A DNA stretch of 64,000 nt, taken from contig JAHQVJ010000116.1 of NCBI GenBank assembly GCA_019634415.1, forward strand, positions 23,133 through 87,132, read 5' to 3'. The DNA is from Myxococcales bacterium (GTDB lineage Bacteria; Myxococcota_A; UBA796; GCA-2862545). This document shows, in pieces, positions 1 to 8,034 of the stretch; position 1 is the stretch's first letter; each line of letters opens with the position of its first letter. The position numbers were made by a program, and so were the translations under genes. A model generated the notes under the pieces. The model was not told where the DNA came from and searched no databases. It saw only the letters and a list, made by a program, of their open reading frames with translations.

Positions 1-349
1 CTTCGCCGGGCGCGCCGCACTCGAGCCACTGGTCGAAGCGAGACACGTCGCGCGCGTCCACGCCCCCCAGGGGCGGCATGGCGGGCACGTCGCCGGTGGC
101 CCACACCCGCACGGCCGTGGCGTGAGTGATCACGTCGCTGTAGGTGTCGAAGTCGACACCAGCGGGCGCGCCCTGGCGGGCGGCCTCGCCCGTGAGGCTG
201 CGGGTGTGGCAGGGCGTGCACCACGTCTGCACGTGGCCCTGGGCGAAGTTGCTCCAGGTGGGCGCCTCCGGGGCCGTGCACGGATCCGTGGGCGTGTCCG
301 TGCCGCCCGAGCACGCGGCCAACGCCAGGAGGAGCCCTCCGAGCCTCAC
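1..349 (-). CDS. Haem-motif lipoprotein, c-type cytochrome-like (partial)
   Basis: The gene runs off the left edge, so only about 116 residues are seen. It begins at a GTG that overlaps the TGA of the upstream haem-motif gene (GTGA, 4 nt), which suggests translational coupling. The N-terminus MRLGGLLLALAAC is a lipoprotein signal with the lipobox Cys at residue 13. A single CTPCH motif (CXXCH) near residue 44 would bind haem c. The arrangement resembles small cytochrome-like proteins next to DUF1588/DUF1592-type proteins. The electron partner is unknown, and the family assignment is an inference from one motif. Confidence 0.7.
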   Translation of the reverse strand, partial: MRLGGLLLALAACSGGTDTPTDPCTAPEAPTWSNFAQGHVQTWCTPCHTRSLTGEAARQGAPAGVDFDTYSDVITHATAVRVWATGDVPAMPPLGGVDARDVSRFDQWLECGAPGE

Positions 350-2115
350 CAGAACATCATCCGCGGATCCTGGAGCAGCGCGCTGATGGTCAGCTTCCAG
401 GCGCCAGGGGCATCGCCTCGCTGCTGCAGGCCCACCTTGTACAGCTGAAGGCTCGCCGACACCTCGTCGCCGTTGGGCTTCACGCGCTCGCCGAGGATCC
501 GCAGGTACAGCCAGGCCAGCTGCTCGCGCACGGCCTTCTCCGACAGCGTGTCGGCCTCCACCAGCCGCAGCAGCCGCCGCTCGGCGGGAGGCAGCGCGAA
601 GTCCGTGTCCACCACTCGGCCTGCCGCGTCCGACGCAAGCACGCTCATGGTGAGGGTCTTGGTGGGGGTGGGGTTGTGGGTGGGGGTGACGATGACCTTG
701 CCGTCGACCCCGCCGGCCATGGAGCGGAAGCCGTACACGTCGCTCACGGACAGGTCCACGGCCCCCCAGCACTGGGTGCCGAACCGCTGCACGTCGGAGC
801 GGCCAGGGCTGTCGCAGCTGGGCGGATCCGCCTCGGACATCCAGCGGTAGCCCGTGAGCGCCTGCACCGCGCGGGCGTACTGCTCGGGCCGCACGGTCTT
901 GAGCCCGGCCACGGGATGCTCGGCCTCCTCGGACCGCACCGCCAGGAAGGCAGGGTGGGTCACCACGTCGTGCACCAAGGAGCGGGCATCGAAGCCGGAG
1001 TCCTCGAAGCGCGCCTGCAGGTCCACCGCGATGTCGAAGGGCACCTCGTCGGGATCCGTCTGGGACAGGTAGCCGAAGAAGGTCCGGGCCATGCACTGCG
1101 AGAAGCGGGGGTCGTCTGCGATGAGCTGCCCCACCTCGGACAGATCCCGAGCGGGGGTGCCGTAGTAGCTGGGGGCGCGCAGGTCCCACAGCAGCCAGTC
1201 GTCTTCGTCGGCCGGGTTGTACTGCTTGATGGGGTAGCAGTAGTCCTCGGGCAGGTAGCTGGGGCCGAACTCGGGCGTGTTGCCGTCGGTCCAGTCGAAG
1301 GCGCAGCCGTACTCGCGGTGGCTGTCGGCCACGTAGTTGCGGTGGATGAGCTTCTTGTAGCCCCAGAAGTAGGCGGACATGGAATCCAGCGCCTGGTGAC
1401 AGGTGACGCAGTCGGCGCGGTCCTGCACCGCATCGGCCACGGCCTGCTCGTCGGCGACGTTCACGCCGCCGTCCACCAGGATGTCGCGCGACTCGAAGTC
1501 CTCGCACAGCAGCCGGCTGGCCACCATGTTGGCCCGGCCCCGGTTGAAGTTGCTGCCGTCGCTCTCCCAGCGACGCCACACCTGGGCACTCGACAGGATG
1601 CCAGCCTTGGGGCGCGCATCGGGCCAGCTGGACAGCTGCCAGCCCCCCAGGGCGAAGTCGTAGGGCACCCCGTAGATCCGCGCCGTGACGTCTCCGGTCA
1701 TCATGTCGGAGGCGGTGACGATGTCGGTGAAGGGCCGGTCCGTCATGACCACGTGCTCGATGAAGCGCAGCGGCTCCTCGACGGTGCCCTGGTACATGTC
1801 GTCGAGCTGGTAGCCCTCCAGGTCACCCACGGCGGGCAGCTGGTTGAAGGTGTCGTTGCGGAGCAGCAGCACCTCGGCCCACATGTCGCGGATGGTGGCC
1901 CCGAAGGCGTCGCTGTGCATCCACTCGTCGACGAGATCGGGCAGCGCGTCGGGGTCGTCCTCGATGCGCTCGATCTCGGCGATGCTAGGGCGAACGCCAC
2001 GAACGGCCATGGATACGCGCACGAGTTGGTCGGAGGGGGAGCCGAGCACGAGGCCATCGTCTCGCCCGTTCCCCCCGCCACACGCCAACAAGCCAGCCAG
2101 ACCCATGGTGAACAT
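346..2115 (-). CDS. Large lipoprotein with one CXXCH motif, DUF1592/DUF1588-like
   Basis: This is a 589-residue lipoprotein. I chose the ATG at 2115 because it gives MFTMGLAGLLAC, a compact signal with a lipobox; the open frame extends further upstream only in antisense-type composition. The mid-protein holds CVTCH (CXXCH), and the flanking sequence is rich in Trp and Tyr, as in the cytochrome-associated DUF1588/1592 proteins of Myxococcota and Planctomycetes. The downstream haem lipoprotein overlaps its stop codon, so the two probably form a haem-protein pair at the outer membrane or periplasm. The substrate is not known. The 52-nt gap to the divergent FG-GAP gene must carry both promoters. 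Confidence 0.7.
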   Translation of the reverse strand: MFTMGLAGLLACGGGNGRDDGLVLGSPSDQLVRVSMAVRGVRPSIAEIERIEDDPDALPDLVDEWMHSDAFGATIRDMWAEVLLLRNDTFNQLPAVGDLEGYQLDDMYQGTVEEPLRFIEHVVMTDRPFTDIVTASDMMTGDVTARIYGVPYDFALGGWQLSSWPDARPKAGILSSAQVWRRWESDGSNFNRGRANMVASRLLCEDFESRDILVDGGVNVADEQAVADAVQDRADCVTCHQALDSMSAYFWGYKKLIHRNYVADSHREYGCAFDWTDGNTPEFGPSYLPEDYCYPIKQYNPADEDDWLLWDLRAPSYYGTPARDLSEVGQLIADDPRFSQCMARTFFGYLSQTDPDEVPFDIAVDLQARFEDSGFDARSLVHDVVTHPAFLAVRSEEAEHPVAGLKTVRPEQYARAVQALTGYRWMSEADPPSCDSPGRSDVQRFGTQCWGAVDLSVSDVYGFRSMAGGVDGKVIVTPTHNPTPTKTLTMSVLASDAAGRVVDTDFALPPAERRLLRLVEADTLSEKAVREQLAWLYLRILGERVKPNGDEVSASLQLYKVGLQQRGDAPGAWKLTISALLQDPRMMFW

Positions 2116-2167
2116 GGCGCTCAATCTATCATCGGCGAGTGGGACCCGCGCGTGTAACCATGGGCCC

Positions 2168-3712
2168 ATGCAAAGGCTGTGGCTGGGAGTGGTGATCGGA
2201 TGCACGGGGAGCGTGGACCCTCGCGTCACGGAGTCCGGCCCCATCGAGTGCGGCAGCGAGCGCACCACGGTCTTCACCCGCACCGTGCTCGGGGAGGAGT
2301 GGCGCCGCACGGGCAACCTGACGGAGGGCGGCCGCGGCGTGACGGTGGCGGACTTCGACGGCGACGGGGTGCTCGACCTGTTCGTGCCACAGACCGAGCC
2401 CGTGTCCCGCCTGCTGCGCGGTCGCGGCGACGGCACCTTCGACGACGTCACCGAGACGGCGATGCCCGAGGGTGGCCTGCGCGACGCCTTCGGCGCCAGT
2501 GCCGCAGACTTCGACGGTGACGCCGATCTCGATCTGGTGGTCTACCGGGCGCGCGAGCCCGTGACGCTGCTGGTCAACGACGGGGCCGGGACCTTCACGG
2601 CCCGCGCCGAGCCCAGCTGGGATCCGCAGGTGGCGGGATGTGGCGGGGCAGCGGCCTGGGCGGACTTCGATCTCGACGGTGATCTCGATCTGTTCTACGG
2701 CCGGCTCGGGATCAACGGCCAGGAGGGCTACAGCCCCTGCGACAGCACCCTGCTGCGCAACGACGGCGGCGGGGCCTTCGCCATCGTGAACGACCTGCTC
2801 ACCCCCGACCTGCAGTACCTGCGCGTCATGGCCGCAGGCTGGCACCAGATCGACGACGATCCCGAGCCCGAGCTGTACGTGGTGGCGGATCTGCCCGAGG
2901 TGCTCGACGGCAACTTGCTCCTCGACAACACGGACGGGGTGCTCACCCAGCTCGAGGGCACGGGTACCGAGGTCAGCCTGGCGGGCATGGGTCTCGCCGC
3001 AGGCGATCTGAACGGCGACGGCATCACCGACTTCGCCGTGCCGGGGATCGACGAGATCGCGCTGCTGCAGTCCTCGGAGTCGGGGATCTGGGTGGACGTG
3101 GCCCAGTCCAAGTCGCTGGTGCCCGACGTGGCCAACCGTCAGCGCGTGGCCTGGGGTGGGCAGCTCGTGGACCTCGACAACGACGGGCTGCTGGATCTGC
3201 CCATGGGCTACGGCGCGATCCCACAGAGCAGCAACGCCGAGATGCGCCAGGCCGACGAGATCTATCGGAACACCGGCGAGGCCTTCGAGCGGGTGGGGGC
3301 GGCCTGGGGCTTCGGCGACGACAACGTGATCCGCGGCTACGTGGTGGCGGATCTGGACGGCAACGGCTGGCTCGACGTGGTGAAGCGGGAGCTTGGCGGC
3401 CGCGTGGTCGTCTACCAGCAGCACTGCGATCCGGGCGCACACTGGCTGGCGATCCGGCTGCACGACGCCGGCGCGAACGCGTTCGGCGTGGGGGCCACGA
3501 TCACGGTGGAGGCGGGCGATCTGCGGCTTCAGCGCACGGTGGAGGCCGGTAGCACGAGCTTCAACTCGGGGGGGCCACCCCAGGTGCACGTCGGCCTGGG
3601 CACCGAAGCCCGCGTCGACGCCATCGAGGTGCGCTGGCCCGACGGGCGCGTCACGGAGCATCGCGGCATGGACGCCGACCAGTGGGTGGACATCCGCTCC
3701 ACCCCGCCCTAG
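2168..3712 (+). CDS. FG-GAP/VCBS repeat lipoprotein with ASPIC/UnbV C-terminus
   Basis: This 514-residue protein starts MQRLWLGVVIGC, a short lipoprotein signal. At least seven copies of the calcium-binding FG-GAP/VCBS signature (ADFDGDGVLDLF, ADFDGDADLDLV, ADFDLDGDLDLF, GDLNGDGITDF, VDLDNDGLLDL and so on) predict a beta-propeller. The last 80 residues (GANAFGVGA, GLGTEARVDAIEVRWPDG) match the ASPIC/UnbV domain found after such propellers. It is probably an outer-surface adhesion or carbohydrate-contact protein. The start at 2168 is the first ATG that leaves a signal peptide; earlier in-frame sequence is antisense to the divergent gene. Confidence 0.85.
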   Translation: MQRLWLGVVIGCTGSVDPRVTESGPIECGSERTTVFTRTVLGEEWRRTGNLTEGGRGVTVADFDGDGVLDLFVPQTEPVSRLLRGRGDGTFDDVTETAMPEGGLRDAFGASAADFDGDADLDLVVYRAREPVTLLVNDGAGTFTARAEPSWDPQVAGCGGAAAWADFDLDGDLDLFYGRLGINGQEGYSPCDSTLLRNDGGGAFAIVNDLLTPDLQYLRVMAAGWHQIDDDPEPELYVVADLPEVLDGNLLLDNTDGVLTQLEGTGTEVSLAGMGLAAGDLNGDGITDFAVPGIDEIALLQSSESGIWVDVAQSKSLVPDVANRQRVAWGGQLVDLDNDGLLDLPMGYGAIPQSSNAEMRQADEIYRNTGEAFERVGAAWGFGDDNVIRGYVVADLDGNGWLDVVKRELGGRVVVYQQHCDPGAHWLAIRLHDAGANAFGVGATITVEAGDLRLQRTVEAGSTSFNSGGPPQVHVGLGTEARVDAIEVRWPDGRVTEHRGMDADQWVDIRSTPP

Positions 3713-3726
3713 CTATTGACCTACCG

Positions 3727-3751
3727 GTCGACGCTCCGCTGGGAGCGCGAC
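3727..3751. promoter_or_regulatory. Hairpin in the leader of the TIR-ParA gene
   Basis: GTCG-a-CGCTCC pairs with GGAGCG-CGAC across a GCTG loop: ten base pairs with one bulged A. It lies 15 nt after the FG-GAP stop codon and about 50 nt before the TIR-ParA start. There is no T-tract, so it could be a factor-dependent terminator, a transcript-end stabiliser or an operator for autoregulation, as ParA-type loci often have. The pairing is seen; the role is inferred. Confidence 0.4.
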
Positions 3752-3800
3752 GAACGTGCCTTCGCTGCTCCGCCCCCGCACGCACGCGAGCTGCTCCCGG

Positions 3801-5174
3801 ATGAGCCAGGTCTTCATCTCCTACGACCACGCCGACGGCGGCAACGTGCACGCCATCCGTGACGTGGTGGCCACGCAGGGGCACACGCCCTGGTTCGACG
3901 GGCAGCTCACGGGGGGCGAGCGCGATCCGGAGCGGATCGAGCGAAAGATCCGCCGCTCGCTGTGCCTGGTGGTGATCCTGTCGGAGGCCTCGCTGAGCAG
4001 CGAGTGGGTGAAGCAGGAGGTGGAGTACGCCCAGCTGGCGGGCAAGCCCATCGTGCCGCTGGCCCGGGGGCTCGATCCGGCAGCACTGACGGAGCCGGAG
4101 TGGGCCGTGCGGCTGCAGACGGCACGGCACATCATCCGCTACAACCACAACGTGGGGCCAGCGGTGCAGCGCGCGCTCGGCGTGGCGATCCGCTGGACGG
4201 CTGCGCAGGCGACGAGCGGCCGGGTGGTGTCCTTCGTGAACTTCAAGGGCGGCGTGGGCAAGACGACCTTGTGCGCGCTCACCGGGTTCATCCTGGCGAA
4301 GTCCGAGCGGCGTCGGGTGCTGTTCGTGGATCTCGACCCTCAGGAGAACCTGTCGGACGTGTTCCTCACGCCGGAGGTGATGCGCAGCGCGAGCGAGACG
4401 GGTCGCACGGCGCTGTCGTTGTTCGAGCCGATCCGGCTGGTACAGCCGGTGGCAGCGGACCACGACTTCGAGCTGCTGGCGGTGCGGCCGCAGAAGCTGC
4501 CGCGCCGGTCCGTGCAGAGCCTGCCGGTGCCCTTGATGATGGAGCGTCCGCGGCAGCTGGCGATCCTGCCCTCGGACTTCCGGATGGTGAAGTTCTGTCG
4601 GGCGTCGGCGGGGGCGCACGACCTGTACCGCGACAACTTCACGGAGGGGCTGCAGGAGCTCAAGCGCGACTTCGATCTGGTGCTGGTGGACTGTGGGCCG
4701 GCGGCGTCGCTGCTGTCGCACTGCGCCTTGTCACTGGCGGACAAGATCGTGGCGCCCGTGCAGCCCAACGACTCGGCCACGCGGGGTCTGGTCACGATGA
4801 ATCGGGCGGCGCGAGAGGTGTTCGGCTTCGACATCCACGAGCGTGTGGCGCCCCTGTTCAACTTCGTGCGACCGAAGAACGTGACGGAGGCGAACTACGT
4901 GGAGCTGTTTCGGGACACACCGGAGCGGGTGTCGGCAGATCTGGGCGCGGTGCTGGCACCGGAGCAGACGTTTCGCCAGACGATGCCGCAGGCAGATCCG
5001 CTGCTGCACTTGAACTCGTTCCTGAAGAAGCAGAACGCCCTGCACGAGGCCACGCCGTTGCGGCGGATCGTGCGGCGGATGGGCAAGGCGGGGCCGGCAG
5101 CGGTGGCGGTGGCGGAGGAGCTGTTGCTGCAGCTTGATCTGGAGGCGGAGGACAGCGAGGAGGACGAACCGTAG
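3801..5174 (+). CDS. TIR domain fused to ParA/Soj-type ATPase
   Basis: This 457-residue protein has two domains. Residues 1-90 are a TIR domain: it opens SQVFISYDHADGG, has the WFD segment at 31-33, and carries WVKQE at 69-73, whose Glu73 matches the catalytic Glu of NAD-cleaving bacterial TIRs. Residues 141-440 are a ParA/MinD-type ATPase with deviant Walker A FKGGVGKTT (148-156), VDLDPQ, and a Walker B-like LVLVDCGPAA segment. ParA dimers usually bind DNA without sequence specificity; TIR domains hydrolyse or cyclise NAD or scaffold. I chose ATG 3801 because it begins directly at the TIR fold; GTG 3756 would add 15 unrelated residues. A small gene follows on the same strand. The fusion suggests an NAD-linked defence or a DNA-partition-derived sensor, but this is an inference. 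Confidence 0.88.
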   Translation: MSQVFISYDHADGGNVHAIRDVVATQGHTPWFDGQLTGGERDPERIERKIRRSLCLVVILSEASLSSEWVKQEVEYAQLAGKPIVPLARGLDPAALTEPEWAVRLQTARHIIRYNHNVGPAVQRALGVAIRWTAAQATSGRVVSFVNFKGGVGKTTLCALTGFILAKSERRRVLFVDLDPQENLSDVFLTPEVMRSASETGRTALSLFEPIRLVQPVAADHDFELLAVRPQKLPRRSVQSLPVPLMMERPRQLAILPSDFRMVKFCRASAGAHDLYRDNFTEGLQELKRDFDLVLVDCGPAASLLSHCALSLADKIVAPVQPNDSATRGLVTMNRAAREVFGFDIHERVAPLFNFVRPKNVTEANYVELFRDTPERVSADLGAVLAPEQTFRQTMPQADPLLHLNSFLKKQNALHEATPLRRIVRRMGKAGPAAVAVAEELLLQLDLEAEDSEEDEP

Positions 5175-5270
5175 GCGACCAGGGCTTCGAGCGACCTGCG
5201 GTGCGCTCGGACGCGTTCGTGCGTACGTGGGGACGCATCCAGAGCCCGAACACCTGTGGGAGGATCACCC

Positions 5271-5702
5271 GTGCGCGACCAGACCCGACTTCTCCTCGAG
5301 CGGATCAAGACCTCGCGGGCCACCCCGAAGCTAGGGATCGCACACATCGAGGCCATGGCCCGGGACGTACAGGAGCTCGGGCTCGAGACGTTCCTGGCGC
5401 AGGTCGGCGCGGTGCTGGAGCCTGCGGTCGCTGCGTCCGGGACCGCGCGGAGCACGCCAGCCGTAGACCCCGAGGTGGCGAAGGCGTTCCGCAATGCCGA
5501 GGCGCGCACCAGCCTGCCCCGGCGAGCGTTCCTCGACGCCGTGATGGCGCGCGCCATCGCGGAGCACGGTCAGGAGCTGCAGCTGCCCAAGCGCAAGCAC
5601 ACCATGCCAGCCGTGATGGCGGCGTACACCGAGCGGCTAGGCGCCGACAGCGTGATCGAGCTGTTGTGGGCGGTGGCCGCTGCCAACAGCCGGAATCGCT
5701 GA
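5271..5702 (+). CDS. Small unknown protein paired with TIR-ParA
   Basis: This 143-residue protein starts at GTG 5271, preceded by GGGAGGA at the right spacing; GTG 5256 is in frame but lies on the ribosome-binding site itself. The protein is mainly predicted helical, with an N-terminal segment (RDQTRLLLERIKTSR) and a C-terminal block (KRKHTMPAVMAAYTERLG, then VIELLWAVAAANS). I recognise no family. It lies 96 nt after TIR-ParA on the same strand. ParA operons usually carry a small DNA-binding partner (ParB, ParG or similar) in this place, so a partner or adaptor role is plausible. No HTH is evident by eye. Confidence 0.65.
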   Translation: MRDQTRLLLERIKTSRATPKLGIAHIEAMARDVQELGLETFLAQVGAVLEPAVAASGTARSTPAVDPEVAKAFRNAEARTSLPRRAFLDAVMARAIAEHGQELQLPKRKHTMPAVMAAYTERLGADSVIELLWAVAAANSRNR

Positions 5703-5716
5703 GCGACCGCGCCGGC

Positions 5717-7243
5717 TCATTCCACCGAGTCGGAGTCGCTGCTCACCGGCGTCACCTCTTCGAGCTGCTGGACGACGCGAAGGAACGTCTCGCGTCGGCT
5801 CTTGTTGGCCGAGTGGAGAATGCGGACGTAGGCGTTGTCCGACTCGGTCACGCGGACTCGAATCGGCGTCATTCCCCTCCGCGCCACGCGCACATCGCCC
5901 GGCTGGGCCGAGATGCAGGCGTAGCTACGAGTCGGCATGCGCACGACGACGCGGCCAACCGTCACGGGGACGATCGAGTCGTCCCAGCCCATTCGGAACA
6001 CGCACACACGTTGTGTGGGTGGTGGCCAGCTGACGTCCGGATCGGCGTCGTCCACGACGCGAGGGCGAGGTCCCTCCTCGTGGAGGGGATCCCCCTCCAC
6101 CGTCGAGACGTCCGCAAGCTCGACGGCCAGGCTCCGCAGGGCGTCCTGCGTGGGTACGGCGTAGCCCAGCCCCTCGAGTGACTGTCCGACCATCTTCGCG
6201 CTCACGATCCCCACGACTCGGCCCTGCTCGTCGAAGAGGGGGCCGCCGCTCGAGCCCGGGTTGACCGCGGCATCGGTCTGCAGCCAGCGACGCCCATCGA
6301 TGGGCTGAAGGGCCGAGACGATCCCGGCGGTCGCCGAGCTGTGCGTCGACCCCAGCGGGTAGCCCACCACGTGGACGCGATCCCCCACGTCCGGTTCGTC
6401 CGTGCGCAGCGGCGCGCAGGGGAAGCCAGCCCCCTCGATCTCGAGCAAGGCCACGTCTCGCAGCTCGTCGTGGCGGACCCGCCGCGCGGGCAACGTGGGC
6501 CCCCCGCTCAGCGACACCTCCGTCGACGCACCGGCCGACACCACGTGGGCCGCCGTCATCACGAATCCATCGGGGCTCACGACCACACCGCTGCCAGTGC
6601 CTGCCCCGTGGGTGATCCGCACGACGGCAGACCGCAGGGTGTCGATCCCTCCAGGAGTGGACGGAGCGGAGCACGTCGACAACGTCGCGCCGGGGGCGAG
6701 CTCCGCGGCGGCCGTGGACCCACCGAGGGCGTCGACGAAGGAGGGGCGGCCGAGCACGTTGCCCAGGGCCACCCACAGCAGATCGGCGGCCGTGGGCTCC
6801 CCGTTCTTGGAGATCCAGCCCCACGTCGTCACCTCGTAGACCACCTCCGCCAAGCGACGGTCCATCAGCTCCCAGCGGATCTGAGCCTTCACCCCACTGG
6901 GGTCGGGGTAGGACGTGTCGTCGACGGAGGTGATCTCGCCGCCCAACAGGAAGCGCGCCTCATCGGATCGGTCCACGGAGAACAGGAGGTTCTCAGCGCC
7001 CGACACCGGCCACCCCGCCTCCCTCGCCTGCTCCAGGAGGTGGATTCGAAGATCCTCGCCAGTCACGCCCTTCCACAGCCCGTCGTCTTCCCCCCGCCAC
7101 ACCAGGGGCACGACGGTGAACGGCTCCACCTCCGTGTCGTCCGGATAGCTGGGGTCGAGGGCACGCCAGCGCTCCCCCTCCTCTGCGTCAGACGGCTGCG
7201 CAACGGTGGGCAACGCCGTGAGGAATCCTGCCAAGAGCCACAT
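5717..7243 (-). CDS. Secreted trypsin-like (S1C/DegP-type) serine protease
   Basis: This 508-residue protein has an N-terminal signal (MWLLAGFLTALPTVA). Residues 25-195 form a domain I do not recognise, followed by a trypsin fold from about 200 to 370. The triad is visible: His233 in MTAAHVV, Asp263 in RDVALLEIE, and Ser332 in NPGSSGGPLF. There is no PDZ domain. The C-terminal 130 residues are also unassigned. The ATG is preceded by GGAGGAGGGAGG. It probably acts in the periplasm or outside the cell on unfolded or specific proteins; the N-terminal domain may be a substrate or ligand module. Confidence 0.88.
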   Translation of the reverse strand: MWLLAGFLTALPTVAQPSDAEEGERWRALDPSYPDDTEVEPFTVVPLVWRGEDDGLWKGVTGEDLRIHLLEQAREAGWPVSGAENLLFSVDRSDEARFLLGGEITSVDDTSYPDPSGVKAQIRWELMDRRLAEVVYEVTTWGWISKNGEPTAADLLWVALGNVLGRPSFVDALGGSTAAAELAPGATLSTCSAPSTPGGIDTLRSAVVRITHGAGTGSGVVVSPDGFVMTAAHVVSAGASTEVSLSGGPTLPARRVRHDELRDVALLEIEGAGFPCAPLRTDEPDVGDRVHVVGYPLGSTHSSATAGIVSALQPIDGRRWLQTDAAVNPGSSGGPLFDEQGRVVGIVSAKMVGQSLEGLGYAVPTQDALRSLAVELADVSTVEGDPLHEEGPRPRVVDDADPDVSWPPPTQRVCVFRMGWDDSIVPVTVGRVVVRMPTRSYACISAQPGDVRVARRGMTPIRVRVTESDNAYVRILHSANKSRRETFLRVVQQLEEVTPVSSDSDSVE

Positions 7244-7365
7244 CCGAGCCTCCCTCCTCCGATCACCCCACGTACGTCACGAGGCGGTCGCACCCTGCAT
7301 CGATTGTGTCGGGCGGCCGAGTCTCCGGTGGCCACCAGGCGACCGAGAGCAGCTGGGCAAGCGGG

Positions 7366-7965
7366 CTAGCCCTGCAGGATCGAGCCGCAGTGATCGCAGT
7401 CCACGCTGCCGTCCTCGTTGAACTCCACCTCGTCCGCCTCCACGGGCGCACCACAGGCCGCGCACTTGCTCGGCAGGTGGCGCCGCATGCTCCGGTTCAC
7501 CACCACCTCGCCCTCCGGCACCTTCGGTGGCACGCCCACCTGGGAGCGGACCTTCTGCTCCAGGGCATCCGCCTGGCCCGCCAGCGGGGAGTCGCGCACC
7601 ACCTTCAGCAGCTTGCCGAACATGCGAGAGGAGCGCTCTTTGTCGCCGTCTTGCTTCGCGTCTGCGATCGCGTGGTCCAGCCACGTATCGAAGGCCGCCT
7701 GCGCCCCCAGCTTCGCGTGGCTCGCCGCCGCGCGCACGCTCAAGTGCGCCGCCACCCGCGGCATGCCGCGATCGCGAGCCACCGGTGCCATGCGCTCGAA
7801 GCGCTCCGCCGCTGCCGCATAGTCGCCCGAGCGGAACAGCTGGTTGCCCTCCATCATGCGCTGCCGCGCCACCGCCCCCAGCCGGTTCTCCGCACTCCGC
7901 CGCCCTCCACGCCGCATCGGACCCGTTCCCAACATGCCGCTACGAGGACGACCACGCCTACCCAC
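7366..7965 (-). CDS. Zinc-ribbon protein with helical repeat region
   Basis: I place the start at GTG 7965, which has GGAGG 5 nt upstream (199 residues); ATG 7935 is an alternative (189 residues). The central part (MEGNQLFRSGDYAAAAERFERMA) looks like a TPR-type helical pair. The C-terminus carries CAACG and CDHCG, two CXXC pairs about 20 residues apart, which form a zinc ribbon ending six residues before the stop. There is no signal peptide, so it is likely cytoplasmic. It diverges from the TonB-C-like gene across about 70 nt. Function is unknown; zinc ribbons of this kind often mediate protein or nucleic-acid contact. Confidence 0.7.
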   Translation of the reverse strand: MGRRGRPRSGMLGTGPMRRGGRRSAENRLGAVARQRMMEGNQLFRSGDYAAAAERFERMAPVARDRGMPRVAAHLSVRAAASHAKLGAQAAFDTWLDHAIADAKQDGDKERSSRMFGKLLKVVRDSPLAGQADALEQKVRSQVGVPPKVPEGEVVVNRSMRRHLPSKCAACGAPVEADEVEFNEDGSVDCDHCGSILQG

Positions 7966-8034
7966 ATTCACCTCCACGGCCACGACGTAGCACACCTGCT
8001 GGTCGTCGTCGCGGCCCGACGATACTCCCGCTGC

